Below are positions 1 to 9,211 of a stretch of 64,000 bases of DNA, piece by piece. The notes beneath the pieces were generated by a model, which had not been told where the DNA came from, did not search any database, and saw only the letters and a program-made list of their open reading frames with translations. Both the position numbers and the translations under genes were made by a program. The DNA is taken from NCBI GenBank assembly GCA_035628995.1, contig DASPIR010000012.1, forward strand, positions 1 through 64,000. The letters are read 5' to 3'. This stretch comes from Clostridia bacterium. GTDB lineage: Bacteria > Bacillota > Clostridia > Lutisporales > Lutisporaceae. Numbering within the stretch: position 1 is the first letter of the stretch; each line of letters starts with the position of its first letter.

Positions 1-113
1 TGCTATATGTGCTTATATATACGAATAACCAAAGATACTTTAACATATAAAGGTAATTGATAAAAAATCCAATGCATAATCATTCAACCCGAAGAAAAAT
101 CTTATTTTTTATA

Positions 114-145
114 GCCGTTTTTCAGCGGTTTCCCTGGCACCTATT
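114..145. repeat. GTGCCAGG-type repeat arm, solitary copy
   Basis: The segment ends in a 19-bp string (127-145) that is identical to the right arm of the inverted-repeat element at 2074-2092. It lies just beyond the 3' end of the L,D-transpeptidase gene. Only one arm is seen here, so it may be a decayed end of the same repeat family or the partner of an arm outside the window. Confidence 0.5.
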
Positions 146-166
146 ATCTCATAATTAACTATATTT

Positions 167-1561
167 CTATTCTTCGTAACAAATAACAGGTGTTCCATCT
201 TCTATATTGTTAAAAATCTTTTTAGCCAAATACATTGGGACATTTACGCATCCATGGGTTCCGTTTCTCTTATAGATATTTCCGCCAAAAGAATATCTCC
301 AGCTAGCATCATGTATTCCTATATTCCCATTAAAAGGCATCCAATAGGTTACTTCAGCTTCATAATTCGGTCCTCTTAGAGTCGATCCTGTTTGTTTATA
401 ATTAAGCATATAGACCCCAACCTTAGTAGCGTTTCCTCTGTTGGGATTGCCTGTTACTATGGGGCCTTGCGTTATAAGCATCCCATCTTTATAAAACCAT
501 AAATACTGCCTTGTTATATTGATTTCTACATAAGTATTGCCTATATCATTTTCGCCCCTAGATAAAGCCTTTTGAACATATATAGGTTCTTTTTCAAGCA
601 CTTCGCCGCGTTTTATATTTTCTAATAGTGCTTGTGTTTCAGCAGCACAATTCATTTTCCACCCGTAAAAACCGCCCTTAACTTCTACCGTTTTATTTGT
701 AGATGTTTTAATTTTTCTTGCTGCACCAGCTGTATCATACTTTTTGCTCAATTCCTGCACATAGTGCTTAACTGCTTTTTCGTCTGTTACTACTTCCAAA
801 TCTTCATCAACACTAAGCCATTGATTTATAGTATTTTGATCCAATATTTCTTTTTCACTTCTAAGTATATAAGTGATTTTTGTTGATACATACTTATTTA
901 ATAAATTTTTAGTTACAAGAGTTTTATCAGAACTTAATGTGTACTTCGGATTTTCGTAGCAACGGCTTTTATTCAAATCCAATTTTGTTTGTCCTTTTAA
1001 CACACTCATTTTTATAGCTTCATATAACCTATCTTTATGAATCTTATTCCCATATACCTCTCCAATCGCTTCATAATAGCCATTTGCATACTTAAAGCTT
1101 ACATTTTGGGGTTCTATAATATCTTTGTTTAAACAATTTAATTCACTTATTCTATTTTCCAAATTCTCTTTATTATAAACAAACAGATCTTTTACATAAT
1201 ATCTTTGTTCCTTTAATAATGAACTTAGCCATTTAAACGAACTTTGCATTTTATCAATTTTATAAATACTGTTTTTTCTATTGTATTGCATTCCTATTTC
1301 TTGTCCTATGATTTCTTCTATTTCTCCATTTCTTTCTATTAACTGTAATCTATAATCCTTAACATAACTTATAAATATATCATCTACTCCGTCATGGGCT
1401 TTTAGTGGGACATCTACTCCATTTACTACTGTATTAAAAAAGAAATGATTCACAAAGTATAATGAAATAAGTAAATATATCAGTATTATTGAAGCTGTTA
1501 AAATTATTGCATTTTCAACAAACCCGCTTTTAAAAAGCTTTTTTGTATTAATATCCTTCAT
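167..1561 (-). CDS. L,D-transpeptidase (YkuD domain), membrane-anchored
   Basis: This 464-residue protein is predicted to cross-link peptidoglycan through meso-diaminopimelate residues (3-3 cross-links) or to attach surface groups, acting outside the membrane. One membrane segment lies at about residues 18-42. A long extracytoplasmic region follows that resembles the peptidoglycan-binding-like domain often placed before YkuD. The C-terminal YkuD domain (about 340-464) carries the signature HGCVNV with the catalytic Cys at about 438, and the upstream His in GIHDASW. The ATG at 1561 has a weak, somewhat distant AAAGGA as ribosome site. No partner gene is adjacent. The family call rests on the active-site motif; the precise substrate is inferred. 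Confidence 0.85.
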   Translation of the reverse strand: MKDINTKKLFKSGFVENAIILTASIILIYLLISLYFVNHFFFNTVVNGVDVPLKAHDGVDDIFISYVKDYRLQLIERNGEIEEIIGQEIGMQYNRKNSIYKIDKMQSSFKWLSSLLKEQRYYVKDLFVYNKENLENRISELNCLNKDIIEPQNVSFKYANGYYEAIGEVYGNKIHKDRLYEAIKMSVLKGQTKLDLNKSRCYENPKYTLSSDKTLVTKNLLNKYVSTKITYILRSEKEILDQNTINQWLSVDEDLEVVTDEKAVKHYVQELSKKYDTAGAARKIKTSTNKTVEVKGGFYGWKMNCAAETQALLENIKRGEVLEKEPIYVQKALSRGENDIGNTYVEINITRQYLWFYKDGMLITQGPIVTGNPNRGNATKVGVYMLNYKQTGSTLRGPNYEAEVTYWMPFNGNIGIHDASWRYSFGGNIYKRNGTHGCVNVPMYLAKKIFNNIEDGTPVICYEE

Positions 1562-1657
1562 ACCGATTTAAGTCCTTTACCCAAAATACAATCTATTTAA
1601 ACATAATAACTAATTTATACTATGTTTGTGCTTTTGGTTTTAAGACTTAGAAATAAA

Positions 1658-1730
1658 GGTGCCAGGCGCCGAACTTTAGAACTTTTTTGATTACCCCACC
1701 TTGTAAGTTCTTTATTCGACATCTGGTACC
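1658..1730. repeat. Imperfect inverted repeat, GTGCCAGG type
   Basis: The left arm begins GGTGCCAGGCGCCGAA (1658). The right arm, read on the other strand, begins GGTACCAGATGTCGAA (1730). The two arms agree at most positions and flank a short loop. The GGTGCCAGG tip is shared with the elements at 114-145 and 1914-2088. Such tips are typical of REP-like or transposon-end palindromes, but no transposase is present here. Confidence 0.45.
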
Positions 1731-1780
1731 TAATCATTTGTGTTATAGTTAATTACAAAAGGCTAAGGAGATGATATGCC

Positions 1781-1843
1781 TTGACAAAAAAAGCAGCGCT
1801 GCTGGTTGTTGATATGCAAAGTATCATCCTGCGCTGTGCTTGA
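1781..1843 (+). pseudogene. Truncated isochorismatase-family hydrolase start (20 codons)
   Basis: A TTG start at 1781 with a well-placed AAGGAG (1765-1770) reads TKKAALLVVDMQ and then stops at 1841 after only 20 codons. The ALLVVDMQ string is the hallmark N-terminus of cysteine hydrolases of the isochorismatase/nicotinamidase family, in which this Asp is catalytic. A functional member would be about 170-200 residues, so this is a remnant. No homologous continuation is visible before the inverted-repeat element at 1914. The good ribosome site argues that it was once expressed. Confidence 0.6.
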
Positions 1844-1913
1844 GTATTTCATATAGATGACCGTGCTGATTGTCAAAATGTTTTTTTGTACCTTAAATTT
1901 GCATAATTTATAA

Positions 1914-2088
1914 GTGCCAGGGAAAGCTCCGAAAAACTCCATATCAAAAAAATAAAACTAACGATTCGAAAATACAAGACTCAAAAATTCGTTCTATGGG
2001 ACTTATTTATATCAGGTAATGATTTACCATTCCCAATAAACGTGATATTTTCAAACATTGCGAGTTTTTCGGAGGTTTCCCTGGCACC
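1914..2088. repeat. MITE-like element with ~27-bp terminal inverted repeats
   Basis: The left end (1914-1940) begins GTGCCAGGGAAAGCTCC. The right end (2062-2088), read on the opposite strand, begins GGTGCCAGGGAAACCTCC and continues through the same CGAAAAACTC. About 25 of 27 positions match. The roughly 120-bp interior is AT-rich and has no open frame. Size and structure fit a miniature inverted-repeat element or a large REP-type palindrome. Confidence 0.55.
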
Positions 2089-2155
2089 TATTTATGAAAT
2101 AGTAGACCCCTGGCTATAAGCAATTGTAGAGAGTTCCATTCCATTCAAAATGTTA

Positions 2156-2197
2156 ACAGCCCAGAAGCATTGATATATCACGCTTCTGGGCTGTTTT
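2156..2197. terminator. Strong hairpin, probable terminator
   Basis: A perfect 13-bp stem (ACAGCCCAGAAGC pairing with GCTTCTGGGCTGT) is followed by TTTT on the plus strand. It directly abuts the duplicated rlmH 3' end at 2196-2219. One attractive reading is that this was the original rlmH terminator before the 2-kb insertion moved it away. Confidence 0.6.
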
Positions 2198-2219
2198 CGC
2201 ATTTACTTGTGGTACGGTT
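2196..2219. other. Duplicated rlmH 3'-end sequence (attachment-site-like, distal copy)
   Basis: Twenty-three of 24 bases match the sequence at 4239-4262, which encodes the last codons and stop of rlmH (PYHK-stop on the minus strand). Upstream of this copy the reading frame shows no further similarity to rlmH, so the duplication is limited to the end. The 3' end of rlmH is the known attB of staphylococcal SCC elements. Confidence 0.6.
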
Positions 2220-2275
2220 TTGCGTAACAGCAGTAAATGCCAAACTAGGATGTATCTATTGCATCTTAAGTATAT

Positions 2276-4003
2276 TTACTCAGTGTAGATCGTATTAGTA
2301 TTTATACTGATACTGTTTGTTGCTGCGTTCCACTCCACACCAAAGTTCATCGCCTTTCCAAAATCGCGAAGCTTGAAGTAATTGTTTCCGCCTATTGTAT
2401 ATGCGGTAAACTGAATTTCCTTACCGTTTAAATATATCTTAGAGCTAGTTTGAACTGCTTCCTTAGCTGCAGCACCTGAACCTGCCTTTAATTCTCCCCC
2501 TATCGGGGTATATGACATCCCCGTTGTCAGCTTTATTGCATTGTTTACTCCATCCCAGGCTACAGCAAACTGCTTTTTTGTTCCGTTGACTGCGTAGGCA
2601 AGATCCCGAAGTTTAAAATAGTTGCTTCCGTTTATTGTATACGCTTCAAATGATGTTGCTTCACCATTGACCAAAACTTTTGAATTGTTCGGTATAACTG
2701 TAGGTTTTGGTTCTGAGATCTTCTGTGGGTATGAAATTATACCCCAAACCTCACCCATACGAACCCATGCTACACCATCACTAAAACTATAAACGCCATC
2801 ATAGATGTAAGGAATCACAACTTTACCCGTTTTATCTATAAAACCGGTTTTACCGTCTTTAAGTACTGCTGCCAGGCCTTCTTTAAAATCATATCCATAA
2901 TCATACATGCAAAGAGCTATGACTTTACCCGTTTTATCTATATAACCAGTTTTCCGATCTATTTCTACGCGTGCTATACCTTCTCTAAAACTATTAACAG
3001 CATCATAGCTAATAGGAATAACGACTTTGCCTGTTTTGTCGATATAACCCTTCATACCGTCTTTTACTACTTCTATCAAGCCTTCTCCAGAGAGATTTGC
3101 ACCATCATAAATGAATGGAACCACAACTTTACCCGTTTTATCTAGAAGACCAGTTTTACCGTCTTTTTTCACACGCACTAAGCCTTCGCTAAAACTAAAG
3201 ACCTCATCATAAATTATAGGTATAACAACTTTGCCTGTTTTATCTATAGAACCATATTTATTGTTGTCTTTAACCATTGCCAAACCTTCAGTAAAGGAAC
3301 CTGCCTCTTCATAATCAAGTGGTATAACAACTTTACCTGTTTTATTTATATACCCCCACTTACCGCCGCTCCAACCCCTTTTACCTTTTTCAAACACCTT
3401 TGCTAAATCTTCACTAAAGAAACTTGCATCATCATAATCAAATGGTATGATTACTCTGCCTGTCTTATCGATGTAACCCCATTTACCGTCTTTTTTAACC
3501 TGTGATAACCCTGAGAGAGATAAAACCGGTTTACCATTTGAAGTATATGTTGCTTTATCTACATCATCAAAAATAAAAGGTATAACAACTTGACCTATTT
3601 TGTTTATATAACCCCATTTGTTGTCATTTTTAACCCTTGCCAAACCTTCAACAAAATCACAGCCACCATCATAAATGAATGGAATCGCCATTTTGCCTGA
3701 TTTATCTATATAACCTACATTATAGTCTTTTTTTACTAACGCTAAGCCTTCACTAAAATTTCCTGCTTCATTAAAAACTGTAGGTATGATAACTTTACCT
3801 GTTTTGTCGATATAACCCATCTTGCCGTCTTTTTCTATCAGAGCCAAACCCTCACTAAATATCCCTGTTCCCGAAGGCTGATAGTTATCTCCTAACCAAA
3901 TAACGTTGTTCTCGTCCAAAGCAAATACATTCATATTCATTGCTAAAACTATCATTACCACTGCCATCAATATGGATGTGCTTCTTCTTAATAATTTTTT
4001 CAT
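2276..4003 (-). CDS. Secreted WG-repeat protein with copper-amine-oxidase-N-like tail
   Basis: This 575-residue protein has a signal peptide (about 1-28, ending NVFA). It then has ten tandem WG-type repeats of about 33 residues (core GYIDKTGKVVIP, about 55-430). Two copies of a motif with the core NYFKLRDLAYA or NYFKLRDFGKA follow (about 455-575), like the copper amine oxidase N-terminal/stalk domain of clostridial surface proteins. WG repeats form a beta-rich scaffold, and the role is unknown, probably surface binding. The gene lies alone between two copies of the rlmH 3' end, which marks it as cargo of a possible insertion. The repeat DNA is similar but not identical between units, so expansion is not recent. 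Confidence 0.8.
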   Translation of the reverse strand: MKKLLRRSTSILMAVVMIVLAMNMNVFALDENNVIWLGDNYQPSGTGIFSEGLALIEKDGKMGYIDKTGKVIIPTVFNEAGNFSEGLALVKKDYNVGYIDKSGKMAIPFIYDGGCDFVEGLARVKNDNKWGYINKIGQVVIPFIFDDVDKATYTSNGKPVLSLSGLSQVKKDGKWGYIDKTGRVIIPFDYDDASFFSEDLAKVFEKGKRGWSGGKWGYINKTGKVVIPLDYEEAGSFTEGLAMVKDNNKYGSIDKTGKVVIPIIYDEVFSFSEGLVRVKKDGKTGLLDKTGKVVVPFIYDGANLSGEGLIEVVKDGMKGYIDKTGKVVIPISYDAVNSFREGIARVEIDRKTGYIDKTGKVIALCMYDYGYDFKEGLAAVLKDGKTGFIDKTGKVVIPYIYDGVYSFSDGVAWVRMGEVWGIISYPQKISEPKPTVIPNNSKVLVNGEATSFEAYTINGSNYFKLRDLAYAVNGTKKQFAVAWDGVNNAIKLTTGMSYTPIGGELKAGSGAAAKEAVQTSSKIYLNGKEIQFTAYTIGGNNYFKLRDFGKAMNFGVEWNAATNSISINTNTIYTE

Positions 4004-4183
4004 AAGCCTTATCTCTCCTTAATTAAATATTTAATATCAATATAGATCATTTATACAACAATTTATATACAATCATATGGGAAATTATATTAAGCTTTTA
4101 ACATGAACAATAAGAATTATTTGCTAACTACTTACTTGTATATTTTACCACTATAGGCTTACACTAACAAGCATTTTAAGCTT

Positions 4184-4204
4184 AAGGGCCAGGCACGTCC
4201 CTAA
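4184..4204. repeat. GGGCCAGGCACG fragment related to the GTGCCAGG repeats
   Basis: AAGGGCCAGGCACGTCCC resembles the tips of the inverted repeats at 1658 and 1914. Only one short arm is seen. It lies 40 bp from the rlmH 3' end, inside the putative inserted segment. Confidence 0.3.
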
Positions 4205-4238
4205 CTATGCACTTGAAATCATATTGCTAAATTAAACC

Positions 4239-4262
4239 TTCGCATTTACTTATGGTACGGTT
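4239..4262. other. rlmH 3'-end attachment-site-like sequence (gene copy)
   Basis: This 24-bp sequence spans the stop codon and last codons of rlmH and recurs at 2196-2219 with one mismatch. The two copies are direct repeats and bound about 2.0 kb that contains only the WG-repeat gene. The coding strand reads CATAAGTAAATGCG, close to the staphylococcal SCC core around its rlmH stop. Confidence 0.6.
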
Positions 4263-4725
4263 CACTCTTAATAATCCTAAATCCCCTATACACCTGCTCC
4301 AGCAGTATCACTCGCATAAGCTGGTGTGGGAAGGTCATGGGGGAGAAGGAAAGCTTGTAGTCTGCACGCTTCAGTACTTCATCGCTTAGGCCCAGGGAAC
4401 CACCTATTGCAAAGGCAATATTGCTTCTGCCCTTTATGCCCAGGTCATTGATGAAGTTCGCCAGACCTTCGGAAGACAGCTGTTTGCCCTGTATGGCAAG
4501 GGCTATTACGTAGGTGTCTTCCTTTACATATCTTAGTATGCCTTGTCCTTCTTTTTGAATGATAATAAGCTCCTGGGCGGGGCTTAGGTTCTCGGGAGCC
4601 TTCTCGTCGGTTACTTCTACTATTTCTAGTTTGCAATATTTTGAAAGCCGTGTTGAGTATTCCTCCACGGCTTCCTTGAAATATCTTTCTTTAAGTTTTC
4701 CAACTGTTATAATCGTTATGTTCAT
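4246..4725 (-). CDS. rlmH: 23S rRNA (pseudouridine1915-N3)-methyltransferase
   Basis: RlmH is a SPOUT-class methyltransferase that methylates pseudouridine 1915 in helix 69 of 23S rRNA using S-adenosylmethionine. The 159-residue length is standard. The knotted C-terminal half shows [14 protein letters not shown] (SAM-binding loop) and the invariant end [13 protein letters not shown]. The start overlaps the htrA stop by one base (TAATG), so it is translated as the last gene of the wal operon. Its 3' end is duplicated 2 kb downstream, and the normal terminator may have been displaced. Confidence 0.95.
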   Translation of the reverse strand: MNITIITVGKLKERYFKEAVEEYSTRLSKYCKLEIVEVTDEKAPENLSPAQELIIIQKEGQGILRYVKEDTYVIALAIQGKQLSSEGLANFINDLGIKGRSNIAFAIGGSLGLSDEVLKRADYKLSFSPMTFPHQLMRVILLEQVYRGFRIIKSEPYHK

Positions 4726-5990
4726 TACCTGTATTCCTCCGGCATCTCTGCAAGTTTTATATCTACAGAGTATTCCGTGCTATTCTTTATGTATCTTATT
4801 GTGATGGTATCACCGGGGTTTAAGCTGTAAAGTATGCTTTTGAACTTTACAAGGGTGTTCACTTCTTCACCATTGATATGGGTTATAACATCCCCTACCT
4901 TGAGTCCTGCCTCAGCTGCAGGAGTGCGCTCATTGACGTTGTATACATATATCCCCTTCTGTATCTCTATGTCTGTGGCGTAATAGCCAAGCATTTCGCT
5001 GTCCAGTGGGGTGATTCCCATATATGTAGCTACGAACTTACCATCTCTTATCAGCTTTTGGGTTATCGGCTTCGTAATATTTATCGGTATTGCAAAACCC
5101 AAACCCTCTGCCGATGCTTTTATTGTGTTTATCCCTATTATCTGTCCTCTGCCGTTTATCAAGGGTCCGCCGCTGTTTCCGGGGTTGATGGCGGCATCTG
5201 TCTGTATCAGGTCCTCCATTACGGAGCCCTCCTCAACCATTATGCTCCTGTTGAGCCCGGATACTATGCCTTGGGTGACAGTTCTTTCAAAACGCATACC
5301 CAGAGGATTTCCTATTGCAATAGTGGTCTCGCCTACTATAAGTGCATCAGAGTCTCCAAGCTCTGCAGCCGGCAAATCTGTTGCATCTACCTTGACAACT
5401 GCCAAATCTAGCAGAGTGTCCTTCCACAGCACCTTTCCGTCAAGCTCTCTTCCATCCTTAAAAAACACTGTAAGCTCTTCAGGATGTTCACCTACTACAT
5501 GGGCATTGGTAAGTATGTATCCGTTTGGGTTTATTATAACTCCCGACCCTACACCTTCGTAGGACCGCTTCCCATAGAAAAGATCCCTCTCTACCGTTAC
5601 AGTACTGATCCTTACTACTGTAGGTGTAACCTTTTGTGCTACTGCTGCCGCTACATTCAAATTCTCAGAAGGTGTTATTACCATCTGCTGACCTACCTGA
5701 GCATTGCCGCCCTGCTGTATAGGTGCCAGTCTATTATCCAAATATGAGGGCACTATTGCTGCGACAATAACTCCACCAATTACGGCACCAACAAGTGCAG
5801 TAGCAAAACATGAAAGTCCCGATGGTCTTTTATAGCTTCTGTGCGGGTCTTGCTCTTTGACCAAAGGCACATCTATAGTTTCAATAATGTTTTGTGCTGT
5901 GCTGTTGCTTTGTTCTGCTTCCCGAACTTCCTGTATTTCCTGATCAGCCTCTTCTTGCTGCTCTTTTGTCTTGTCATCATAATTGTCCAA
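4725..5990 (-). CDS. htrA: HtrA/DegP-type membrane serine protease with PDZ domain
   Basis: This envelope quality-control protease matches the one at the end of the B. subtilis wal operon. An acidic cytoplasmic N-terminus is followed by one membrane segment (about 62-84), a trypsin-like domain and one C-terminal PDZ domain (about 325-415). The catalytic triad is visible: His in TNAHVVG, Asp in LDLAVVKVD, and Ser in GNSGGPL. Start choice is uncertain. ATG codons at 5999 and 5996 sit too close to the GGAGG, and the TTG at 5990 has ideal spacing. It overlaps rlmH by one base and follows the MBL-fold gene. Confidence 0.92.
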   Translation of the reverse strand: MDNYDDKTKEQQEEADQEIQEVREAEQSNSTAQNIIETIDVPLVKEQDPHRSYKRPSGLSCFATALVGAVIGGVIVAAIVPSYLDNRLAPIQQGGNAQVGQQMVITPSENLNVAAAVAQKVTPTVVRISTVTVERDLFYGKRSYEGVGSGVIINPNGYILTNAHVVGEHPEELTVFFKDGRELDGKVLWKDTLLDLAVVKVDATDLPAAELGDSDALIVGETTIAIGNPLGMRFERTVTQGIVSGLNRSIMVEEGSVMEDLIQTDAAINPGNSGGPLINGRGQIIGINTIKASAEGLGFAIPINITKPITQKLIRDGKFVATYMGITPLDSEMLGYYATDIEIQKGIYVYNVNERTPAAEAGLKVGDVITHINGEEVNTLVKFKSILYSLNPGDTITIRYIKNSTEYSVDIKLAEMPEEYR

Positions 5991-6074
5991 AAACATCATC
6001 CTCCATAGGTAAAATGATTATATACAGATTATTCCCTCTGACATTAGCATATCCACCTAATGGTTACAAATGCA

Positions 6075-6884
6075 TTAATCTTTATTCTGTTCAATATAAT
6101 AGCACCGGCTAACGGAGCTCCTTGGTGCAAGCTCCAGCTTAATATCCTGGTTAACCTTTACTTTTTTCTCTTCCAGTATACTCTTTACTGTCTCATAGGC
6201 AAGCTCAGGAAAATTGTTTTCCTTGCTCAAATGACCTAACAGCACTTCGCGTACTCCAGTCTGCAGCAGCTCATATACTGCATTCCCTGCTGCTTCGTTT
6301 GAAAGATGGCCTTCATCGCTTAATATTCTTCTCTTTAAAAAATAAGGATATCTTCCTGCCTTAAGCATTTCTACATCATGGTTGGCTTCCAGCATAACCA
6401 TATCTGAGCCGCTGATATTCTCTCTTACTGTATCGCTGAAATAACCTAGGTCAGTGGCTATGCTTATCTTTCTGCTGCCTTCATAGAAGCAGTAGCCTAC
6501 AGGGTCTGCCGCATCATGGGGAATACTGAAGGTTTTAATGTCAATTCCTGCAATCTCCAGCTCTTCTCCTACTGCAATATGTCTGATATTCTCAGGCTTT
6601 ACTGCTCCTATTAAAGAGGCCATGCTGTCCCATGTATTTATGTTGGCATAAATAGGAATTCCGAGCTTCCTTGATATTATACCGACGCTCTTTATATGGT
6701 CTGAATGCTCATGGGTGACCACTACGGCTTTTATCGCGCTGGTGCATACTCCTATGTTTTTTAAATTGTTCAGTATTTCCTTACCGCTTACACCACAGTC
6801 CACCAGCACTCCACTGTCATCGTTGCCTACATAAACACAATTGCCGCTGCTCCCGCTCGAAAGCGAGCATAGTCTTATCCCCAT
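6075..6884 (-). CDS. MBL-fold metallohydrolase, WalJ/YycJ family
   Basis: This metallo-beta-lactamase-fold phosphodiesterase has the metal motif THEHSDH, a further His-Asp region and a late GHLS. YycJ/WalJ homologues are 5'-3' exonuclease-like proteins linked to mismatch repair and cell-division coordination. The ATG at 6884 has GGAGGA four bases away and gives the family's usual start (GIRLCSLSSGSSGNC). A longer TTG start at 6917, right after the murA stop, is possible but has a poorer ribosome site. It is encoded between murA and htrA in the wal operon. Confidence 0.88.
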   Translation of the reverse strand: MGIRLCSLSSGSSGNCVYVGNDDSGVLVDCGVSGKEILNNLKNIGVCTSAIKAVVVTHEHSDHIKSVGIISRKLGIPIYANINTWDSMASLIGAVKPENIRHIAVGEELEIAGIDIKTFSIPHDAADPVGYCFYEGSRKISIATDLGYFSDTVRENISGSDMVMLEANHDVEMLKAGRYPYFLKRRILSDEGHLSNEAAGNAVYELLQTGVREVLLGHLSKENNFPELAYETVKSILEEKKVKVNQDIKLELAPRSSVSRCYYIEQNKD

Positions 6885-6917
6885 TTTTCCTCCAACGCAG
6901 ATTGCACCTGATGCCAA

Positions 6918-8177
6918 CTAGCGCTCCACTCTCGTGATATCTGCTCCTACGCTTTTTAATTTATCTACGAGGTTCTCATAGCCTCTATCTATATGTCTTA
7001 AATTACTTATCTCTGTCTCGCCTTCAGCTGCCAATCCTGCTATGACCATTGCCGCTCCTGCCCTCAGGTCTGTCGCACAAACTGGAGATCCCGAAAGCTT
7101 ATGTATTCCCTCGATGATGGCAACGCGACCTTCAACCTTGATATTCGCGCCCATCCTTTTTAGCTCATCCACATGCTTGAACCTGCCCTCCCATATACTC
7201 TCAGTGATAATTCCCGTACCTTCAGCTATGGAAAGCAATACGCTCATAGGCTGCTGCAAGTCAGTAGGAAAGCCTGGATAGGGTATTGTCTTAATGTTGA
7301 TGGCCTTTGGCCTTGCTACCGTCCTCACTCTTATGGAGTCTTCGTTCTCATCTATTTCTATGCCCATCTCTCTGAGCTTTGCAGATACCGATTCAAGATG
7401 TGTCGGGATTACATTCTTTATAAGGACATCTCCCTGAGTAGCAGCTGCTGCAATCATATATGTGCCAGCTTCCATCATGTCAGGTATAATTGCATGCTCA
7501 CAGCCGCCCAAATGCTCGACTCCCTTTATCTTTATGACATCGGTGCCTGCTCCCTTTATATTAGCCCCCATTGCATTCAATAGGTTGGCTATATCAACTA
7601 TGTATGGCTCCTTGGCCGCATTCTCGATTGTAGTAATGCCTGTGGCCTTGCATGCCGCCAGTATTATGTTTATAGTTGCACCTACACTTACCACGTCCAT
7701 ATATATCTGTGCGCCTATAAGCTCCGTTGCTCTGGCTTTTATTATCCCATGCTCAATCTTTATCTTAGCGCCCAAAGCCTCAAAGCCCTTTATGTGCTGG
7801 TCTATAGGCCTTATTCCTATGTCGCAGCCTCCCGGAAATGGTACTTCGGCCTTCTTAAACTTGCCAAGAAACGCTCCTATGAAGTAGTAAGATGCTCTCA
7901 TCTTCTTGGCTATTTCGAAATCTACCTTATAGCCCTTCATACTAGTGCTGTCAATCTCAAGCTCTCCAGGATTACCCACATTCACCTTTGCGCCAACCTG
8001 CAGCAAGAGCTCCTTGAGATATTTTACATCATCTATGTCAGGCAGATTCTTTATAAAACATTTCGAATCTGATAATATCGCTGCCGGAATGATTCCTACT
8101 GCAGAATTTTTTGCTCCGCTTATGCACAATTCACCGTGAAGCTTTTTATTTCCCTTGATTATCAGTTTTTCTTCCAA
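6918..8177 (-). CDS. murA: UDP-N-acetylglucosamine 1-carboxyvinyltransferase
   Basis: MurA performs the first committed step of peptidoglycan synthesis, transferring enolpyruvate from PEP to UDP-GlcNAc in the cytosol. The 419-residue length and motifs are typical: [10 protein letters not shown] near the N-terminus, the catalytic Cys at about 118 in [10 protein letters not shown] (fosfomycin target), and [17 protein letters not shown] near the end. Its place between yycI and the MBL-fold gene puts a key wall enzyme inside the wall-homeostasis operon. B. subtilis does not have this arrangement in its wal operon. Confidence 0.96.
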   Translation of the reverse strand: MEEKLIIKGNKKLHGELCISGAKNSAVGIIPAAILSDSKCFIKNLPDIDDVKYLKELLLQVGAKVNVGNPGELEIDSTSMKGYKVDFEIAKKMRASYYFIGAFLGKFKKAEVPFPGGCDIGIRPIDQHIKGFEALGAKIKIEHGIIKARATELIGAQIYMDVVSVGATINIILAACKATGITTIENAAKEPYIVDIANLLNAMGANIKGAGTDVIKIKGVEHLGGCEHAIIPDMMEAGTYMIAAAATQGDVLIKNVIPTHLESVSAKLREMGIEIDENEDSIRVRTVARPKAINIKTIPYPGFPTDLQQPMSVLLSIAEGTGIITESIWEGRFKHVDELKRMGANIKVEGRVAIIEGIHKLSGSPVCATDLRAGAAMVIAGLAAEGETEISNLRHIDRGYENLVDKLKSVGADITRVER

Positions 8178-8312
8178 AGCATAAACCCCTTTTACTTAGT
8201 ATTGTAAATAAATAAGTTAAAACCTACTTTAAATCATTGCCTTTATATAGGCTGGCTATAACATTCTAATTATATCATTGTTTTATAAATTTGATAATAT
8301 AGCAAAAAAAGG

Positions 8313-9194
8313 CTATTTTCTAGCCTTTTCCACACTTTCTACCTTTTCATTATACGCATTTATATAAATCATATCCTTGTCTGTCGTTATCTTCCATACC
8401 GGAAAGGCTGTTCCTTCCACTACTTTGGAAGTATCCACCTGACCACTTGCACCAGTACCGAAATAGTATCCCTGCTGGACCTCCCATACTTCAATGCTCT
8501 GAGCCGCAATGTCCGCCTTATACTTCGTCAAGGATAACAAAGCAATTTCCGGTGAAATCACATTTGCTTTCCTGCTCGCCTGCTTTACAGTATCAAACCA
8601 TGTAATCCTTGCTCTTTGCACACCAGCATCATTTACATAAAATTCCATGACACTATTGTATATAACAGCTCCCTTGAAGGACTGACCATAAACAAACCTT
8701 TTATACCCCTCAAGGTCCTCTACCTGCCTGATATCAGCATTATCCTTCAATCCAAGCCTATCTAAAAACTCTTTTATGTGATTGCTGCAAGTCTTCTGGT
8801 CAATGGCCGCTGATGGCTTGATGCTGCTGTCTATGAAGACAAGCTCTCTGCTGTCCTTGATACTGATCTCCAAACTATCCCCTGAGAGCTTCACAGTGCT
8901 GCCATCTATTGATTCCTTCACCTTTATCTCAGGCAAAAAAATCCTCTTAGCGATATCTTCCTTGTTAAAGAGCTGGTACTTCACAGTTATTGAAGGCATC
9001 TCCAACTTTTTGAGCGGAACCTGGCCTTTTACTTTTATATCCCTTTCAGCCAGATAATTGGTGATTTGTTTTACACTTTCATCATCCACATAGCCAATAC
9101 TGCCAGTGTTTGCCCCAATAATCATATATGCAAGGAAGATGTTAATTGCCAGAAAAACAGTTATCAAGATTGTTTTTGCTTTTGACCAATCCAT
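8313..9194 (-). CDS. yycI: WalK regulatory membrane protein YycI
   Basis: YycI and YycH are single-pass membrane proteins that adjust WalK activity. The protein starts MDWSKAKTILITVFLAINIFL, the characteristic opening of YycI, with one membrane segment at about 7-27. The rest (about 30-293) is extracytoplasmic with tandem YycI folds. A GAGAGGG ribosome site precedes the ATG. The shared hairpin leader element (9212-9300) lies immediately upstream. Confidence 0.88.
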   Translation of the reverse strand: MDWSKAKTILITVFLAINIFLAYMIIGANTGSIGYVDDESVKQITNYLAERDIKVKGQVPLKKLEMPSITVKYQLFNKEDIAKRIFLPEIKVKESIDGSTVKLSGDSLEISIKDSRELVFIDSSIKPSAAIDQKTCSNHIKEFLDRLGLKDNADIRQVEDLEGYKRFVYGQSFKGAVIYNSVMEFYVNDAGVQRARITWFDTVKQASRKANVISPEIALLSLTKYKADIAAQSIEVWEVQQGYYFGTGASGQVDTSKVVEGTAFPVWKITTDKDMIYINAYNEKVESVEKARK

Positions 9195-9211
9195 TCAAAA
9201 ATCCCTCTCTC

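Larger units (their letters stand above)
1562..2275. other. 714-bp accessory intergenic stretch, repeat-rich
   Basis: No intact gene is visible. The stretch holds two GTGCCAGG-type inverted repeats (1658-1730, 1914-2088), a truncated isochorismatase start (1781-1843), a strong hairpin (2156-2197) and a copy of the rlmH 3' end (2196-2219). The combination points to past insertions and decay. Confidence 0.7.

Noticed and set aside
2800-3850. Regular ~100-bp direct repeats resembling a CRISPR or satellite array
   Set aside because: They are in-frame WG-type repeats of the secreted protein, differ in sequence between units, and have no spacer pattern.
4246-4725. Ccr-type recombinase to complete an SCC element
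   Set aside because: No recombinase or other mobile-element protein is encoded near rlmH in this window, so a full element is not claimed.
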